DNA of 64,000 nucleotides from Terasakiella magnetica (lineage in GTDB: Bacteria > Pseudomonadota > Alphaproteobacteria > Rhodospirillales > Magnetospirillaceae): positions 1 through 64,000 of the forward strand of contig CACVCF010000135.1 in assembly GCA_902729415.1 (NCBI GenBank), in the 5' to 3' direction. Both the position numbers and the translations under genes were made by a program. Below are positions 1-9,333 of the stretch, one piece after another (position 1 is the first letter of the stretch; every line of letters starts with the position of its first letter). A model generated the notes under the pieces. That model saw only the letters and a list, made by a program, of their open reading frames with translations, did not search any database and had not been told where the DNA came from.

Positions 1-52
1 CTTTTCGGCCCAAAAGGGAATCCCCTACGATTCAGATTTCAGGCTCGATGCT

Positions 53-280
53 CTAATCGGCCGGGCTGGGCGGGGCGCGGTTGAAGAAATCCTGATCAGC
101 CAGGGTCGAGGCCGAGACCGTAATCATGGTCTTGGGTTGGTTCTTGGCGTAGAGGCGCGCGTGGAGAATGCCATCGACATGCTCGAAGATTTTTTCGACC
201 ACCCAAACATTCTTTTTCGTGTCGTGAGCCTTGATGAACATGTCTCCGACTTGTGCGTCGACCGACTTGCGCTTGAACAT
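53..280 (-). CDS. Small conserved-type hypothetical protein
   Basis: A 75-residue product starting MFKRKSVDAQVGDMF. I chose the ATG at 280 because a GGGAG-type ribosome site lies about 8 bases upstream, while the longer reading has none. The protein is polar, with no signal peptide or membrane segment. The pattern of short beta strands (VGDMFIKAHD, VWVVEKIFE, HARLYAK, TMITVSASTL) suggests a small beta-barrel-like fold. I do not recognise a named family. It is divergent from the NYN-domain gene, with about 190 bp of shared upstream sequence. Confidence 0.6.
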   Translation of the reverse strand: MFKRKSVDAQVGDMFIKAHDTKKNVWVVEKIFEHVDGILHARLYAKNQPKTMITVSASTLADQDFFNRAPPSPAD

Positions 281-468
281 TCCTACTCCCGGCACACCAG
301 CCAATAAATACCGTTAGAATGGGGCGAAGGCCGCTCCACCAGTACCCAAGGTTATATGACCCGAGGCCCGCCGTGAAGCGGAGTCCTCAAATTTCCTAAA
401 TTCAATGCGCGATTGACGTATTTCGGTCACAGGGGGGATGCTGGATTGCGACATATGGAGGTTCTGAA

Positions 469-1026
469 GTGCCCATGACCGGTGCCGTCGTTCTGATCGA
501 TTGCGAGAATTTGACCAGCCCCCGTCAATTGGCCGAGGCTTGCCGCTGGCGCGGCTTTGGCCGGGTCGAGCTGTTCGGGCGCGAGGCGCGGATGGCGCCG
601 TGGCGGTGTGAACTGGGCCTGCTTGGCCTTGCCGCCGCCGCCGAGACCGTAGTGGCCGACGATGCTCCGTCCCAGGCGGCGGATCAGGAAATGTCGCGTC
701 GGACGGACACGCTGACCACTCTCGTACCGCCGCCCGCCCTGATTGTCATTGCCTCTAACGATCTGGGCTTCGATGCCGACATCCGCCGCCTGAGTGACGC
801 AGGCTATGCCGCCAGCCGCCAGGGCGACCTCAGCGACCCCGAGGTTCTGCGCTTGATTATGGGGAGCTTGTGCGGTCAGGACGGCTGGGCCGCTGCCGGG
901 GGCGTGGGTGATCATCTGTTTCGGCGCTTTGGCATTCACCTGCGCGGCCGCCTCGATCAACTGGCGGCGGCGGCGGGTGTGGTAGTGGAGCGGGGCAAGG
1001 CCGGAGTGCGGTTAGGGCTGATCTGA
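469..1026 (+). CDS. NYN/PIN-like domain protein, putative nuclease
   Basis: The 185-residue protein opens with VVLIDCENL, the first acidic motif of NYN (PIN-fold) proteins. Around residues 95-105 it has IVIASNDLGFDADI, matching the second acidic cluster (S-x-D-x-D-F type, here SNDLGFD). NYN domains are metal-dependent RNases; the substrate here is unknown. The C-terminal part (GDHLFRRFGIHLRGRLDQLAAAAGVVVERG) looks like a small OST-HTH/winged region, which would fit RNA binding, but that is tentative. A GTG start at 469 has a GGAGG site 8 bases upstream; ATG at 475 is the alternative. Its 3' end overlaps the convergent TetR gene by 15 bp. Confidence 0.7.
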   Translation: MPMTGAVVLIDCENLTSPRQLAEACRWRGFGRVELFGREARMAPWRCELGLLGLAAAAETVVADDAPSQAADQEMSRRTDTLTTLVPPPALIVIASNDLGFDADIRRLSDAGYAASRQGDLSDPEVLRLIMGSLCGQDGWAAAGGVGDHLFRRFGIHLRGRLDQLAAAAGVVVERGKAGVRLGLI

Positions 1027-1626
1027 TCCCTGGGGCATCAAGCCGCCCAGGACCTGATCACAATAGGTGGCGATGACCTGTTCCTTGTTCAGGCGGCCAT
1101 GGGGGCGGAACCAGGTACAGACGCCGGTCAGCATGGACAAGATGCCATAGGCGGCGACGCGGGTGTCGCCGCATTTGAACAATCCCTGGGCCTCCCCCTG
1201 TTCCAGAATGTCGAGCAGGCGGCGCTCGTACTGACGGCGCAGGCTGACGATCTCTTCGTAATGGTTGGGCTCCAGGCTGCGCAGTTCGGAATAGCCGATG
1301 AAGACTTCGCGCTTGCGGACGATGTGATAGGTGACGTGAAAGGCGATGAAGGCTTTCAACCGTTCGACCGGGCCTAAATCCTGGACCCCGGTCAGAACTT
1401 CGTCAAACTGGCGGAACAACTCGTCCATATGGACCTTGATCAGGTCATAGAGCAGGTCTTGCTTGGTGCTGATATGGTTGTAGAGCGAGCCCACCTGGAT
1501 GCCGACTTCGGACGCCAGTTGGCGCAGACTCATGGCCTCATAGCCGTGTTCGTAGATCAGCTTTAGCCCCGCCTTGCGGATAGCTTCCATGGTTTTCGGG
1601 CCGTGCGAGCCGATTGTGCGGGCCAT
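1012..1626 (-). CDS. TetR/AcrR family transcriptional regulator
   Basis: A 204-residue DNA-binding regulator. Residues about 10-55 form the TetR helix-turn-helix (TMEAIRKAGLKLIYEHGYEAMSLRQLA...VGSLYNHISTKQDLL). The rest is an all-helical ligand-binding domain of the type seen in regulators of fatty-acid or acyl-CoA genes, so a lipid-type ligand is possible but unproven. I chose MARTIG at 1626, because the longer reading would run through the upstream response-regulator gene. It follows that gene by 28 bp on the same strand, so the two may be co-transcribed. Confidence 0.85.
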   Translation of the reverse strand: MARTIGSHGPKTMEAIRKAGLKLIYEHGYEAMSLRQLASEVGIQVGSLYNHISTKQDLLYDLIKVHMDELFRQFDEVLTGVQDLGPVERLKAFIAFHVTYHIVRKREVFIGYSELRSLEPNHYEEIVSLRRQYERRLLDILEQGEAQGLFKCGDTRVAAYGILSMLTGVCTWFRPHGRLNKEQVIATYCDQVLGGLMPQGSDQP

Positions 1627-1654
1627 ATGAGGGTATCCAAGGGAGAGGGAGGCG

Positions 1655-2377
1655 TCAGGATTCGGGGCGGGTACGGGCCTCAACCGGGGCTGCGAAGACA
1701 TAGCCGATGGAGCGTACGGCGCGGACCGGCAGGTTTTCACCTGTGGCGGTGCTGACCTTGCGGCGCAGGCGGGCCATGACGGCATCAATGCTGCGGTCGT
1801 CATAGCCGCCCACCGACTTGCCCAGTGCGGTGGCGATCTCTTCGCGGGTGATGGAGGCGCCGGGTTCTGCAGTCAAGGTCTGAAGGACCCGGTATTCGGC
1901 ATTGGTCAGCGGAACCTGCTGCCCATTGGGAGTGATCAGCGACCATGTCCCGGCATCGAAGCTCCACGAGCGGATGGCTTCATCTCGGGGTTCAGGAGCT
2001 TCGTCGCGGGGGGTGTCGCGCAGGCGTCGGGTCAGACTGTGGATGACCGCTTCCAATTCGCGGAACTGCACCGGCTTGACCAGATAGGCGTCGGCGCCGG
2101 CGGTCAGGCCCAGAACGCGGTCATCCAACTGGCCGCGGGCGGTCAGCATGACGATACCCATCTTGCTGGAGGTCCGGAGGCGGGCGGCAATGGAAAAGCC
2201 GTCTTCACCGGGCAGGTTGATATCGAGAACCAGCAGATCGGGGGTAAAGTGGGTGAGGACTGCATCCAATTCCAGCCCGGAACCCGCGCGCTCTACCTTC
2301 ATTCCCACCAGGGAAAGGTAGCGGCAGATCGAGCCGCACAGATCGGGATCATCTTCAACGACGATGACGTTGATCAT
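1655..2377 (-). CDS. OmpR/PhoB-family response regulator
   Basis: A 240-residue two-component regulator. The receiver domain (1-115) shows acidic pocket residues E8-D9-D10, phospho-acceptor D52 (VLDINLPG), T79 and K101 (LVKP). The C-terminal winged helix (about 135-230) contains LTNAEYRVLQTL and DRSIDAVMARLRRKV...VRSIGYVF, typical of OmpR/PhoB DNA-binding domains. It lies 70 bp downstream of the histidine kinase gene on the same strand and is its probable partner. The kinase-to-regulator gap carries a possible extra promoter. Confidence 0.93.
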   Translation of the reverse strand: MINVIVVEDDPDLCGSICRYLSLVGMKVERAGSGLELDAVLTHFTPDLLVLDINLPGEDGFSIAARLRTSSKMGIVMLTARGQLDDRVLGLTAGADAYLVKPVQFRELEAVIHSLTRRLRDTPRDEAPEPRDEAIRSWSFDAGTWSLITPNGQQVPLTNAEYRVLQTLTAEPGASITREEIATALGKSVGGYDDRSIDAVMARLRRKVSTATGENLPVRAVRSIGYVFAAPVEARTRPES

Positions 2378-2407
2378 TCCGGGCCGTGTGCCATGCCAGT
2401 ACTGTTC

Positions 2408-2436
2408 CTATAATTATTATAAACAAGATGTCACAA
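2408..2436 (-). promoter_or_regulatory. Possible sigma70-type promoter for the response regulator
   Basis: In the AT-rich gap between the kinase stop and the regulator start, the minus strand reads TTGTGA, 17 bases, then TTATAG. A perfect TATAAT also lies at 2416-2421 but at the wrong spacing from that -35. This is a sequence match only. Confidence 0.35.
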
Positions 2437-2447
2437 TGATGGCGCAC

Positions 2448-4904
2448 CTACGGATGATTATCAATCATCGAAGCGTCAAGCGGCAGCCAGACGATGAAAG
2501 TCGCTCCGTGGCCGGGCAGGCTGTCCACGGCGATTCCGCCACCGTGAAGGTCAATAATTCTCTTCACGATATAAAGGCCAAGTCCGGCACCACGGATGCG
2601 ATTGGCTTTGGTCGAACGAAAGAATTTCTCAAAGATCTGGCCCTGTTCTTCCAAGGTGATTCCAGGGCCTTGATCGGTGACGCTGACCATGACCGCCTCA
2701 CCGTCGCAAAGCATGCGCACGCTGACGGCTGAACCTGGGGGCGAAAATTTCAGGGCGTTATCGATCAGGTTGGAGAAGGCGACCCGCAGCAGTGTCGAGT
2801 CGGCTTGAAGAATGGGTCTGTCCGTGCTTTCAACCGCCAGGGCACGTCCAACCGCGAAAGTGCGCTTGTCTTCGCACAATTCGTCCAGAACCTTGCCCAG
2901 ATCGATGCTTTCGATCCTGAGGCTGGTCAGGCTGGAATCAAGGCGGTCATCGGCCAGGCAGATATCGATCAGATCGGACAGACGCCGCACCGCCCGCTGG
3001 ATCTTGGCGACTTCGTCCTCGGCCTCCGAATCGTCGTGGGTGTAGATGCCTAACAGATGCGAGGCTGCCTCGATGATGGCCAGGGGCATGCGGAATTCGT
3101 GCGAGACCATGGACAGGAAGTTGCGTTGCTCGCGGATGGCGCGGCGCTCGGCCTCCATGGCGTCCTCGGCATGGCGGGATGCTTGTCGCTTGCTCTCTTC
3201 CAATTCCTTGTGGACCGAGATATCGCTGAGGCAGATCTGGACCGCATCGGCCTTGCCATAGCGAAAACGAACCGCCGAGATCATGACCCAATGTTCGCCG
3301 CCATCGGCGCCGCGGATGCGCAGTTCCCGCTCGATGATGGCGCCACGATCCTGGATCTGGCCAAGAATCTCGGCCCGTTCGTCGGGGTTGGCATAGAACT
3401 CGGCGGTTCGGCGCCCGATGATCGCCTCCGGGGAAAGGCCGATCAGTTTCGCCGCCGGAGGATTGGCGAACATGATATGGCCGTCGGAGAAATTGCTGAC
3501 CAGCATGGGAAACGGGGCCGCATCCAAAATGGCGCGGACCATTGTTTCACTTTCGCGCACCCTTTCCTCGGCGGTCCGGCGCTCGCCGATTTCGGCGGCC
3601 AGGGTGGCATTAACGGCGGCCAGTTCGCGGGTGCGGCGCCCCACCCGTTCCTCCAACTGACGCTCGACCTGCTTGGCCGAGCGCAGCATGGCGGCCTGAA
3701 GCTCTTTCCGTCCGGCCTCGATTCCGGCCATGCGTTGGGCCAGGCCAAGGCTGAGCAGGATCATATGGGGCGCCAGGGCCGCCTGGGAGGCCAGATCGAT
3801 CCAGTCGGGGGCGGAGATAATGCCGAGAATACGCACCAATACCAGCAAGGTGGTGGCGATGAACACGGAAAACGCCGCCAGATAGGACCACGCCACCCGA
3901 TCGCCCTTGAGCGCGCGGGTGGCGGCGCAGCTTAATGAGACGGTCATGGCGCCGATCAGGCCGATATACATCCACGGCGCCGCCTGGGAATAGAGATCAG
4001 CCAGGGATGACAGCCCAGCCATGGCGGCCAGAACGGCATATAGCTGGAGGACACGGTTGATGCGGGGATAGTGTCGCTTCAGGGACAGGATCTGGGTGCC
4101 GAAGATGATGCCGGTACAAATGGCGGCGCCTGCGGATATCCCAACCAAGGCGTCGGCCAGCATCGGCGTCTCGGGCAGGGCATATTGCGCGATATAGCCG
4201 TTGAGGGCGGCGTACATCACCTCGGCCGAGACGATATAGGCGGTATAGACGATATAGATCCGGTCACGCAGGACGACGTATTGGGTGAGCGAGAAGATGA
4301 TGATGACGACCACCAACCCGTGAAGCAGGCCGAAAACCAGCGCTTCGCTGGCGGCATGTTCGGTAAATCCATCTAGGCTCCAGACATCGGCCCGGACGGT
4401 CAGGCTGCTGCTGGTCTGGACCCTCAGATAGAGTGTGGTTTCTCCCTCGGGCGGTACCGCGATCTTGAAGACGAAATCACGGTTCTTCAGCGGTCGGGTC
4501 GAGAATGGCGTGCGATCCCCGGTTTTGACGACGGAAAAGCCGCCATTGCCGTCGGGGGCATAAAGATCGACATGGTCGAGATAGGGCATCGTCACATCAA
4601 GAAGCCAGTCGGTTCCGGCCTGGGACTCGCGCTTGAGACGAAAGCGCAGCCAGTGGGGAGCCTGGTCATAGCCTCCTAACAAAATGCCGGGTAACGGTCG
4701 GAACGCTGCTGCCACTTCCGGCGCGCTCATCCGCTCGGGGGTCAAGGTGCCGGAGGGATCGCGCAGCACATCCATGGTGCCTGCCAGATTCACATGCCCG
4801 GTTTGACCGGACAAAACAATCATCCTCTCGGCGGCTGTCGAGGACGGAATCGACAGGGCGAGTAAGATCAGCGCGATGAATGCAGTCACGGCAAAGCGAG
4901 TCAT
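2448..4904 (-). CDS. 7TMR-DISM sensor histidine kinase with PAS domain
   Basis: An 818-residue membrane kinase. It has a signal peptide (about 1-24, MTRFAVTAFIALILLALS), a periplasmic 7TMR-DISMED2-type beta domain (about 28-185) and seven hydrophobic segments (about 190-395). A coiled coil (400-455) and a PAS domain (about 465-575, AILDAAPFPMLVSNFSDG) follow. The HisKA phospho-acceptor is H602 in HEFRMPL, and the ATPase domain shows NLIDNALKFS, DQGPGI and GAGLGLYIVKRI. DISM domains are thought to sense small ligands, often carbohydrates; the ligand here is unknown. I chose the start at 4904 because it begins a clear signal peptide; a longer start would overlap the divergent receptor gene. Its partner is the response regulator downstream. 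Confidence 0.93.
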   Translation of the reverse strand: MTRFAVTAFIALILLALSIPSSTAAERMIVLSGQTGHVNLAGTMDVLRDPSGTLTPERMSAPEVAAAFRPLPGILLGGYDQAPHWLRFRLKRESQAGTDWLLDVTMPYLDHVDLYAPDGNGGFSVVKTGDRTPFSTRPLKNRDFVFKIAVPPEGETTLYLRVQTSSSLTVRADVWSLDGFTEHAASEALVFGLLHGLVVVIIIFSLTQYVVLRDRIYIVYTAYIVSAEVMYAALNGYIAQYALPETPMLADALVGISAGAAICTGIIFGTQILSLKRHYPRINRVLQLYAVLAAMAGLSSLADLYSQAAPWMYIGLIGAMTVSLSCAATRALKGDRVAWSYLAAFSVFIATTLLVLVRILGIISAPDWIDLASQAALAPHMILLSLGLAQRMAGIEAGRKELQAAMLRSAKQVERQLEERVGRRTRELAAVNATLAAEIGERRTAEERVRESETMVRAILDAAPFPMLVSNFSDGHIMFANPPAAKLIGLSPEAIIGRRTAEFYANPDERAEILGQIQDRGAIIERELRIRGADGGEHWVMISAVRFRYGKADAVQICLSDISVHKELEESKRQASRHAEDAMEAERRAIREQRNFLSMVSHEFRMPLAIIEAASHLLGIYTHDDSEAEDEVAKIQRAVRRLSDLIDICLADDRLDSSLTSLRIESIDLGKVLDELCEDKRTFAVGRALAVESTDRPILQADSTLLRVAFSNLIDNALKFSPPGSAVSVRMLCDGEAVMVSVTDQGPGITLEEQGQIFEKFFRSTKANRIRGAGLGLYIVKRIIDLHGGGIAVDSLPGHGATFIVWLPLDASMIDNHP

Positions 4905-5002
4905 AAATGGAATATTAATGGGATTGGCGACTTGGCCAAGGTGCAATTTTTCGATTGGAGAAAATGTTGCATCCGCCCCGGAGGGCATATACCAATCACC
5001 CG

Positions 5003-6940
5003 ATGAATAGGTTGGGAGTTCATAGATCGCGCCACCTTTGGGGCATTGTGGTGACGATGGGAATGCTGGGTGATCCTTCCCCGTCATGGGGCGAGGCGCC
5101 AAAATTGTTTCCCGGACAATCCTTTATCGATACCCGTGTCATGGGGCGTCACGCCGGGCAGGAACTGCCGCCGTTGATGCTGCTGTCCGATCTGCCTTCG
5201 GCCGAGCCCCTCCTGGCCGCCCGCCCGGCCGCCGCCCCCGAGGTTCTGGCGCCGCTTCGCAAGGTGGCCGAGGACCGCGCCCTGGTGGTCAGCGGTGGCT
5301 ATCAGGAGGGCGGCGCCATTTCGACTCAGTCGGGGCTGGCGCGGATGGACCAGGGCGAGGCGTCGGTCTGGGCCGGGACGCGGCATGACCACGTTCATCC
5401 CTATGAAGACGGCGGCGGCAACCGCATCAATTACAGCTATGACCGCCTGAACTCACAGATGGCGGCCAATTGGCGGTTTTCGCCCCAGGCCCGGTTGTCG
5501 GGATTTGCCATGCATGACAGTTTCCGGGATGTGCGGCTGCCCAATTACGGCGTCGATGCCCCGGAGATGGACCGTACTATCGCGTCGAGCGTGTTCGAGG
5601 CCACGCCCTCCGGCGCCATCGAGCGGGTGGAACTGGGGCTGACCCATGACCGCCTTACCTATACCTCGGACAATGTCTCGTTGCGGACGCCCTCAGCCGT
5701 CGGCCTGTTCTATCGGGGGGCCTGGACCGCGACCCGTGGGGTGGCACGGGGTGAATTCACCTCTGGCGTCTTCCGCAATACGGTGACGGTGGATGGCGGC
5801 TTCATGACCTACAATATCGATGTCGCCCGGTTGGCGCCCGGCATGGGCATTGCCAGCCACCGCCTGCCCGATGTCCAGATGATCCAGGGCGGTCTGACCT
5901 TTGCGACCGCCACCGCCATGAACTCCAGGGATCGTCTGAGCGCCGCGTTGCGGTTGGATGGATTGCACTCGCAGGCCAATAAGCGCAGCGATACCCCCAA
6001 TGCCGCCGGATCGGGTGCCGCGACCTATGCCGTGACACCGCAGCAATTATGGGACGGCTATTACGGCGCCGGGCGTGATAGCAGTCCCACCGATCTTAAT
6101 GTCAGCGGCCGGGTGCGGTGGGAACATGACCTGGCCGAGCGGGGAGGCCAAGTCTATGCCGACCTGCGCCGCGCCGTGCGCAATCCCGACGCGGGTGAGC
6201 GGTTCTATGCCAGCAGCGGTCCAGCGGCCCTGGTTCAGGTGGGCGATCCCCAATTATCTCCGGAAGCCCACCACCGCAGTGAAGTCGGCGGGCGTCTGGA
6301 CTTCGACGGCTTTGCTGGAAGCTTCGCGCCCAAAACACCTGAGGGGGCGTGGCGGGTGGCGGCCAGCGGTTATTTCGACCGGGTGTCCGACTTCATAACC
6401 CCCGACCGGGCGCGGGGCCAGCCTGGTATCCTCATGTCCAACAAGGCCATCGTCTACCGTAACGTCGATGCCTATCTGGCGGGGGCGGCGCTGGAAAGCT
6501 GGTGGCAGGTGTCGGACCGCATCGCGGCACGCGGGCGGCTGTCGTGGACGCGGGGCGCCAATCTGAGCGACCACCGGCCGCTCTATCAGATTCCCCCGCT
6601 GGAGGGCGAAGCGGTGATCGAATACCGGCGCGACGTGATGCCCGACGCCACGCTTAACCTGGGGACGCGGCTGGGCTTTGCCGCCACCCAGAACCGCATC
6701 GATGCCGATACGTCGACCGGATCGGGCCAGGACACCACCGGTGCCACCGGTGGTTGGGCTACGCTGGACCTGTTCTGCGGCATGGTCTTTTACGACCGCC
6801 TGGGTCTGTCGGCGGGGGTATCCAACCTATTGGACAAGCGCTATCACCTGCACGCCAACCCGATGCCGCAAAGCGCGACCACCCGCGCTCAATACGCACC
6901 GGGCCGCAGCGTCTTCGTCATGGGAAGTCTGGCGTTTTAG
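5003..6940 (+). CDS. TonB-dependent-receptor-type outer membrane beta-barrel lacking a recognisable plug
   Basis: A 645-residue exported protein with a signal peptide ending near SPSWGEA. Residues about 90-645 match a TonB-dependent receptor barrel of the copper-receptor type: many amphipathic strands, LSAGVSNLLDKRYHLHANP near the end, and a terminal aromatic strand GRSVFVMGSLAF. Between the signal peptide and the first barrel strands are only about 65 residues, rich in Pro and Ala, with none of the plug motifs (TonB-box plug core, IRG, EVLRGP, GGVIN). The N-terminus is bounded by the divergent kinase gene, so no plug lies upstream in frame. The ribosome site is weak at every candidate start (4964 and 5003 were compared). 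The neighbouring two-component pair could regulate it. Confidence 0.8.
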   Translation: MNRLGVHRSRHLWGIVVTMGMLGDPSPSWGEAPKLFPGQSFIDTRVMGRHAGQELPPLMLLSDLPSAEPLLAARPAAAPEVLAPLRKVAEDRALVVSGGYQEGGAISTQSGLARMDQGEASVWAGTRHDHVHPYEDGGGNRINYSYDRLNSQMAANWRFSPQARLSGFAMHDSFRDVRLPNYGVDAPEMDRTIASSVFEATPSGAIERVELGLTHDRLTYTSDNVSLRTPSAVGLFYRGAWTATRGVARGEFTSGVFRNTVTVDGGFMTYNIDVARLAPGMGIASHRLPDVQMIQGGLTFATATAMNSRDRLSAALRLDGLHSQANKRSDTPNAAGSGAATYAVTPQQLWDGYYGAGRDSSPTDLNVSGRVRWEHDLAERGGQVYADLRRAVRNPDAGERFYASSGPAALVQVGDPQLSPEAHHRSEVGGRLDFDGFAGSFAPKTPEGAWRVAASGYFDRVSDFITPDRARGQPGILMSNKAIVYRNVDAYLAGAALESWWQVSDRIAARGRLSWTRGANLSDHRPLYQIPPLEGEAVIEYRRDVMPDATLNLGTRLGFAATQNRIDADTSTGSGQDTTGATGGWATLDLFCGMVFYDRLGLSAGVSNLLDKRYHLHANPMPQSATTRAQYAPGRSVFVMGSLAF

Positions 6941-6954
6941 CGGTGTGGCACGTG

Positions 6955-6989
6955 CCGCACCCCGCGTTTGACGGCGGGGTGCGGTCTTT
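6955..6989. terminator. Bidirectional hairpin terminator
   Basis: An 11-bp perfect stem (CCGCACCCCGC at 6955-6965 with GCGGGGTGCGG at 6974-6984) followed by TCTTT. It sits between the convergent ends of the receptor gene (6940) and the cytidylate-kinase-like gene (6999) and can serve both. Confidence 0.75.
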
Positions 6990-6998
6990 GAATCGGTC

Positions 6999-7703
6999 TC
7001 AGCCGATCTTGGCCAAGTCGCTGCGCAGGACACGGCCGCTGTGGACGGCCTTGGCCAGCCCGACGATGGTTTCGACCACGTCTTCGAAATCGTCCATGCG
7101 GTCGGTGTTGATGGTGAGGTCGAACTGGTTGGCGTCGGATAGGCGGGACTGGAAGACCTCCCAGACGAACTTGCCGCGCCGATGGTTAAGCTCGTTGGCG
7201 GTGGCCAGCAAAGCGGCCTCGTTGCCGTGGCCTTGGGCCGCCATGCGCTTGGCGCAGACTTCGGGGGTTCCGGCGATTCTCACCCTCAGGGCGCATTCCC
7301 CTGCCAGGATGATGTGGGCACCGCGCCCGACGATAACGCCTCCCAGGCGCCCCAGACTCAGGACAACCTTGATCAGGGTGTCACGGTAGGAATCTGGGCT
7401 GATGTCCTTGCCCGAGAACAGGCGATAGAGCCACATGTCCTTGGCCCGACCGAACCCCTCATCCAGCAGGCGGACGATGGCGGGATCATCGTGCAGGCGG
7501 TTTGCCACCTCGCGCAGCAGATCCTCGTCATAGAGGGGAAGGCCGAGGCTTTGGCAAAGCCGGGTGGCGATCACATCGCCGCCAGAGCCGAAGTCACGGG
7601 AAATGGTGATGACCGGCTTTTGCGGTCGGCTGGAATCGCCCTGACGGGGAACCGTCGCCACTTCGGCCATTGCAGAGATCACGGTAAGGATATTTGTCGT
7701 CAT
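6999..7703 (-). CDS. Cytidylate kinase-like family protein
   Basis: A 234-residue P-loop protein. ITISRDFGSGGDVIATRL (about 32-49) is the Walker A region of the cytidylate-kinase-like family (PF13189 type). Further along are a nucleotide-kinase-like GVIVGRGAHIIL and a lid-like RIAGTPEVCAKRM. These proteins are annotated from fold similarity to CMP kinases; the real substrate is not established. The ATG at 7703 has GGAGG five bases upstream, which rules out the upstream GTG at 7715. It lies between two hairpin terminators and looks monocistronic. Confidence 0.75.
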   Translation of the reverse strand: MTTNILTVISAMAEVATVPRQGDSSRPQKPVITISRDFGSGGDVIATRLCQSLGLPLYDEDLLREVANRLHDDPAIVRLLDEGFGRAKDMWLYRLFSGKDISPDSYRDTLIKVVLSLGRLGGVIVGRGAHIILAGECALRVRIAGTPEVCAKRMAAQGHGNEAALLATANELNHRRGKFVWEVFQSRLSDANQFDLTINTDRMDDFEDVVETIVGLAKAVHSGRVLRSDLAKIG

Positions 7704-7755
7704 GGCGGCCTCCACCCGGAATCTGTACCTAGGTCATGATACGCCTGTCGGACCG

Positions 7756-7784
7756 CCCCCGCCATCCCCCTTGGATGGCGGGGG
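7756..7784 (-). terminator. Strong hairpin after the chemotaxis receptor gene
   Basis: A 12-bp perfect stem (CCCCCGCCATCC at 7756-7767, complement at 7773-7784) with a 5-base loop begins 11 bases past the stop of the receptor gene. No U-tract follows on the minus strand, so it may act as an mRNA 3' stabiliser or a factor-assisted terminator. Confidence 0.6.
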
Positions 7785-7794
7785 GATATGGAAA

Positions 7795-9207
7795 TTAGAT
7801 ACGGTACCCCAACCGTAGTCCACCCCAATGGCGCCCCTGGACGATGATGGGGGCCGAAACGTCTTTCATCATGACGAATTGGCCGCCGCCCATATCGCGG
7901 CGGTAGGTTTGCAGCAGGAACGGCTTGGTATTATGCCCGGCGTTGAGGCCTGTCCGATCATTGAATATACGCCGGTTGCGACAATTGGCGTTGTTCCAGA
8001 CCGGATCGCTGCCTTGGGGCTGTGACACCTTGTTGTTATGGGTGCCGATATAGCCGTTGCGGTCAATGCTGACGCAGAAGGCGACCCGGGAATCCAGCGT
8101 CAGATTAGGTTCTTGGAACTGGGGCAAGGCCTGATCGGTGAATGCGGTATAGCGGGTGCTGTGCTGCTGGGGATTGGTTCCGGCGATGGGCTGGTAGCTT
8201 TCGTCGAACAGATCCGCCAGAGATATACGTCCGTCGGCGATAGCCGCCTCGAAGGCCTGGCTGATCTTGGCGGCCGTATCCTTGGCGGCCTCGATGAAGG
8301 GAGTGTCGGCGGTCTTGAAGCCGGAATCGGCGATAAAGCCCATCAGTTCTTCGGAACTTCCCAGCAGCGACGTGATCCGCTCGTCGGCCTTGCGCAGGCT
8401 GTCGCTGGTCATGGCGATGCCTTCGAAGAACTTATCGATTTCACCGATGACGTTCTGACATTGGGTCAGCGAGGTCGAGGCCGCCTGCGAGATATCGCCG
8501 ACCTTGCCTTCGACGGTGCCGATGGCATGGCCGAACACCGAGACCGCGTTATTGATGACGCCGACACCCGATCCGACCGAATCCGCCATCTTCAGGGTGT
8601 CGGTGGAACTGGAGATCAGGTCGGTGACGCTGCCCGACAGTTTGTGCACCGTGGTGTCGATACCCGCGGTCACGTCGGCGGTCTGACGGGCCAGGGTCTT
8701 GACCTCGGTGGCGACGACGGCGAAGCCCTTGCCGGCGTCACCGGCGCGTGCGGCTTCGATGGTGGCGTTCAAGGCCAGAAGATTGGTTTGGCGGGCGATC
8801 TTCTGGATATTGCGGGACATGTTGCCCACCTCGCCCAGGGCGCCCTCCAGCCCTTCCAGTTGTTCTTCGATGCGTTGAACGGCCCCGACCAGGCGATTGA
8901 CCCCGGACAGGGCCTCGTCGATGGTGCGCAAGGACTCGCTGGATTGCTGACCTGCCTGGGTGGTGACCTCGCGGGTCTCGCGTCCGGCGGCATCAATCAG
9001 GCCGATGGTCCCGGCCATATCGTGGGCGATGGATTTCAGGTGGCCGAACAGGTCTTCCTGGTGCTTTACGAAGCGCGTCAGCCCATCCATGGTTCCGGCG
9101 ATGTCGGCAACCTCCAGACTGAGGCTGTCAATTTTCTTCAGCACTTCCGTGGCGAAAAAATCAGCCCTCTCGCCCGTCGGGTCAACCCCGGCGTTAGTAC
9201 CCACCAT
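7795..9207 (-). CDS. Soluble methyl-accepting chemotaxis protein with C-terminal sensor region
   Basis: A 470-residue chemoreceptor without membrane segments. The first ~300 residues are the coiled-coil signalling domain, with the conserved hairpin tip [34 protein letters not shown] (about 138-171) that docks CheA/CheW. Residues about 330-470 form a separate domain containing [27 protein letters not shown] and [23 protein letters not shown] motifs, resembling the Cache/PAS-like fold found at the C-terminus of cytoplasmic receptors. The arrangement (signalling domain first, sensor last) suggests sensing of an internal signal. GGGAG lies 8 bases before the ATG. It is not next to other che genes. 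Confidence 0.88.
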   Translation of the reverse strand: MVGTNAGVDPTGERADFFATEVLKKIDSLSLEVADIAGTMDGLTRFVKHQEDLFGHLKSIAHDMAGTIGLIDAAGRETREVTTQAGQQSSESLRTIDEALSGVNRLVGAVQRIEEQLEGLEGALGEVGNMSRNIQKIARQTNLLALNATIEAARAGDAGKGFAVVATEVKTLARQTADVTAGIDTTVHKLSGSVTDLISSSTDTLKMADSVGSGVGVINNAVSVFGHAIGTVEGKVGDISQAASTSLTQCQNVIGEIDKFFEGIAMTSDSLRKADERITSLLGSSEELMGFIADSGFKTADTPFIEAAKDTAAKISQAFEAAIADGRISLADLFDESYQPIAGTNPQQHSTRYTAFTDQALPQFQEPNLTLDSRVAFCVSIDRNGYIGTHNNKVSQPQGSDPVWNNANCRNRRIFNDRTGLNAGHNTKPFLLQTYRRDMGGGQFVMMKDVSAPIIVQGRHWGGLRLGYRI

Positions 9208-9237
9208 CTCATTGTCTCCCGCAAGACATATTACTTA

Positions 9238-9260
9238 TATAAAGCGCCTCTTTTGGGCGC
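9238..9260 (-). terminator. Probable rho-independent terminator
   Basis: On the minus strand GCGCC, loop CAAAAGA, GGCGC is followed by TTTATAT. It lies about 75 bp downstream of the small cysteine-rich gene and would end the leftward lptF-rsmA-repeat operon before the chemotaxis receptor gene. Confidence 0.55.
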
Positions 9261-9333
9261 CTTTTCTCATTATCGGCCACTAAACCCCATCGCCAAGCCA
9301 CGCGTCAATGGCTGCAATAATTCATAGAGGATA

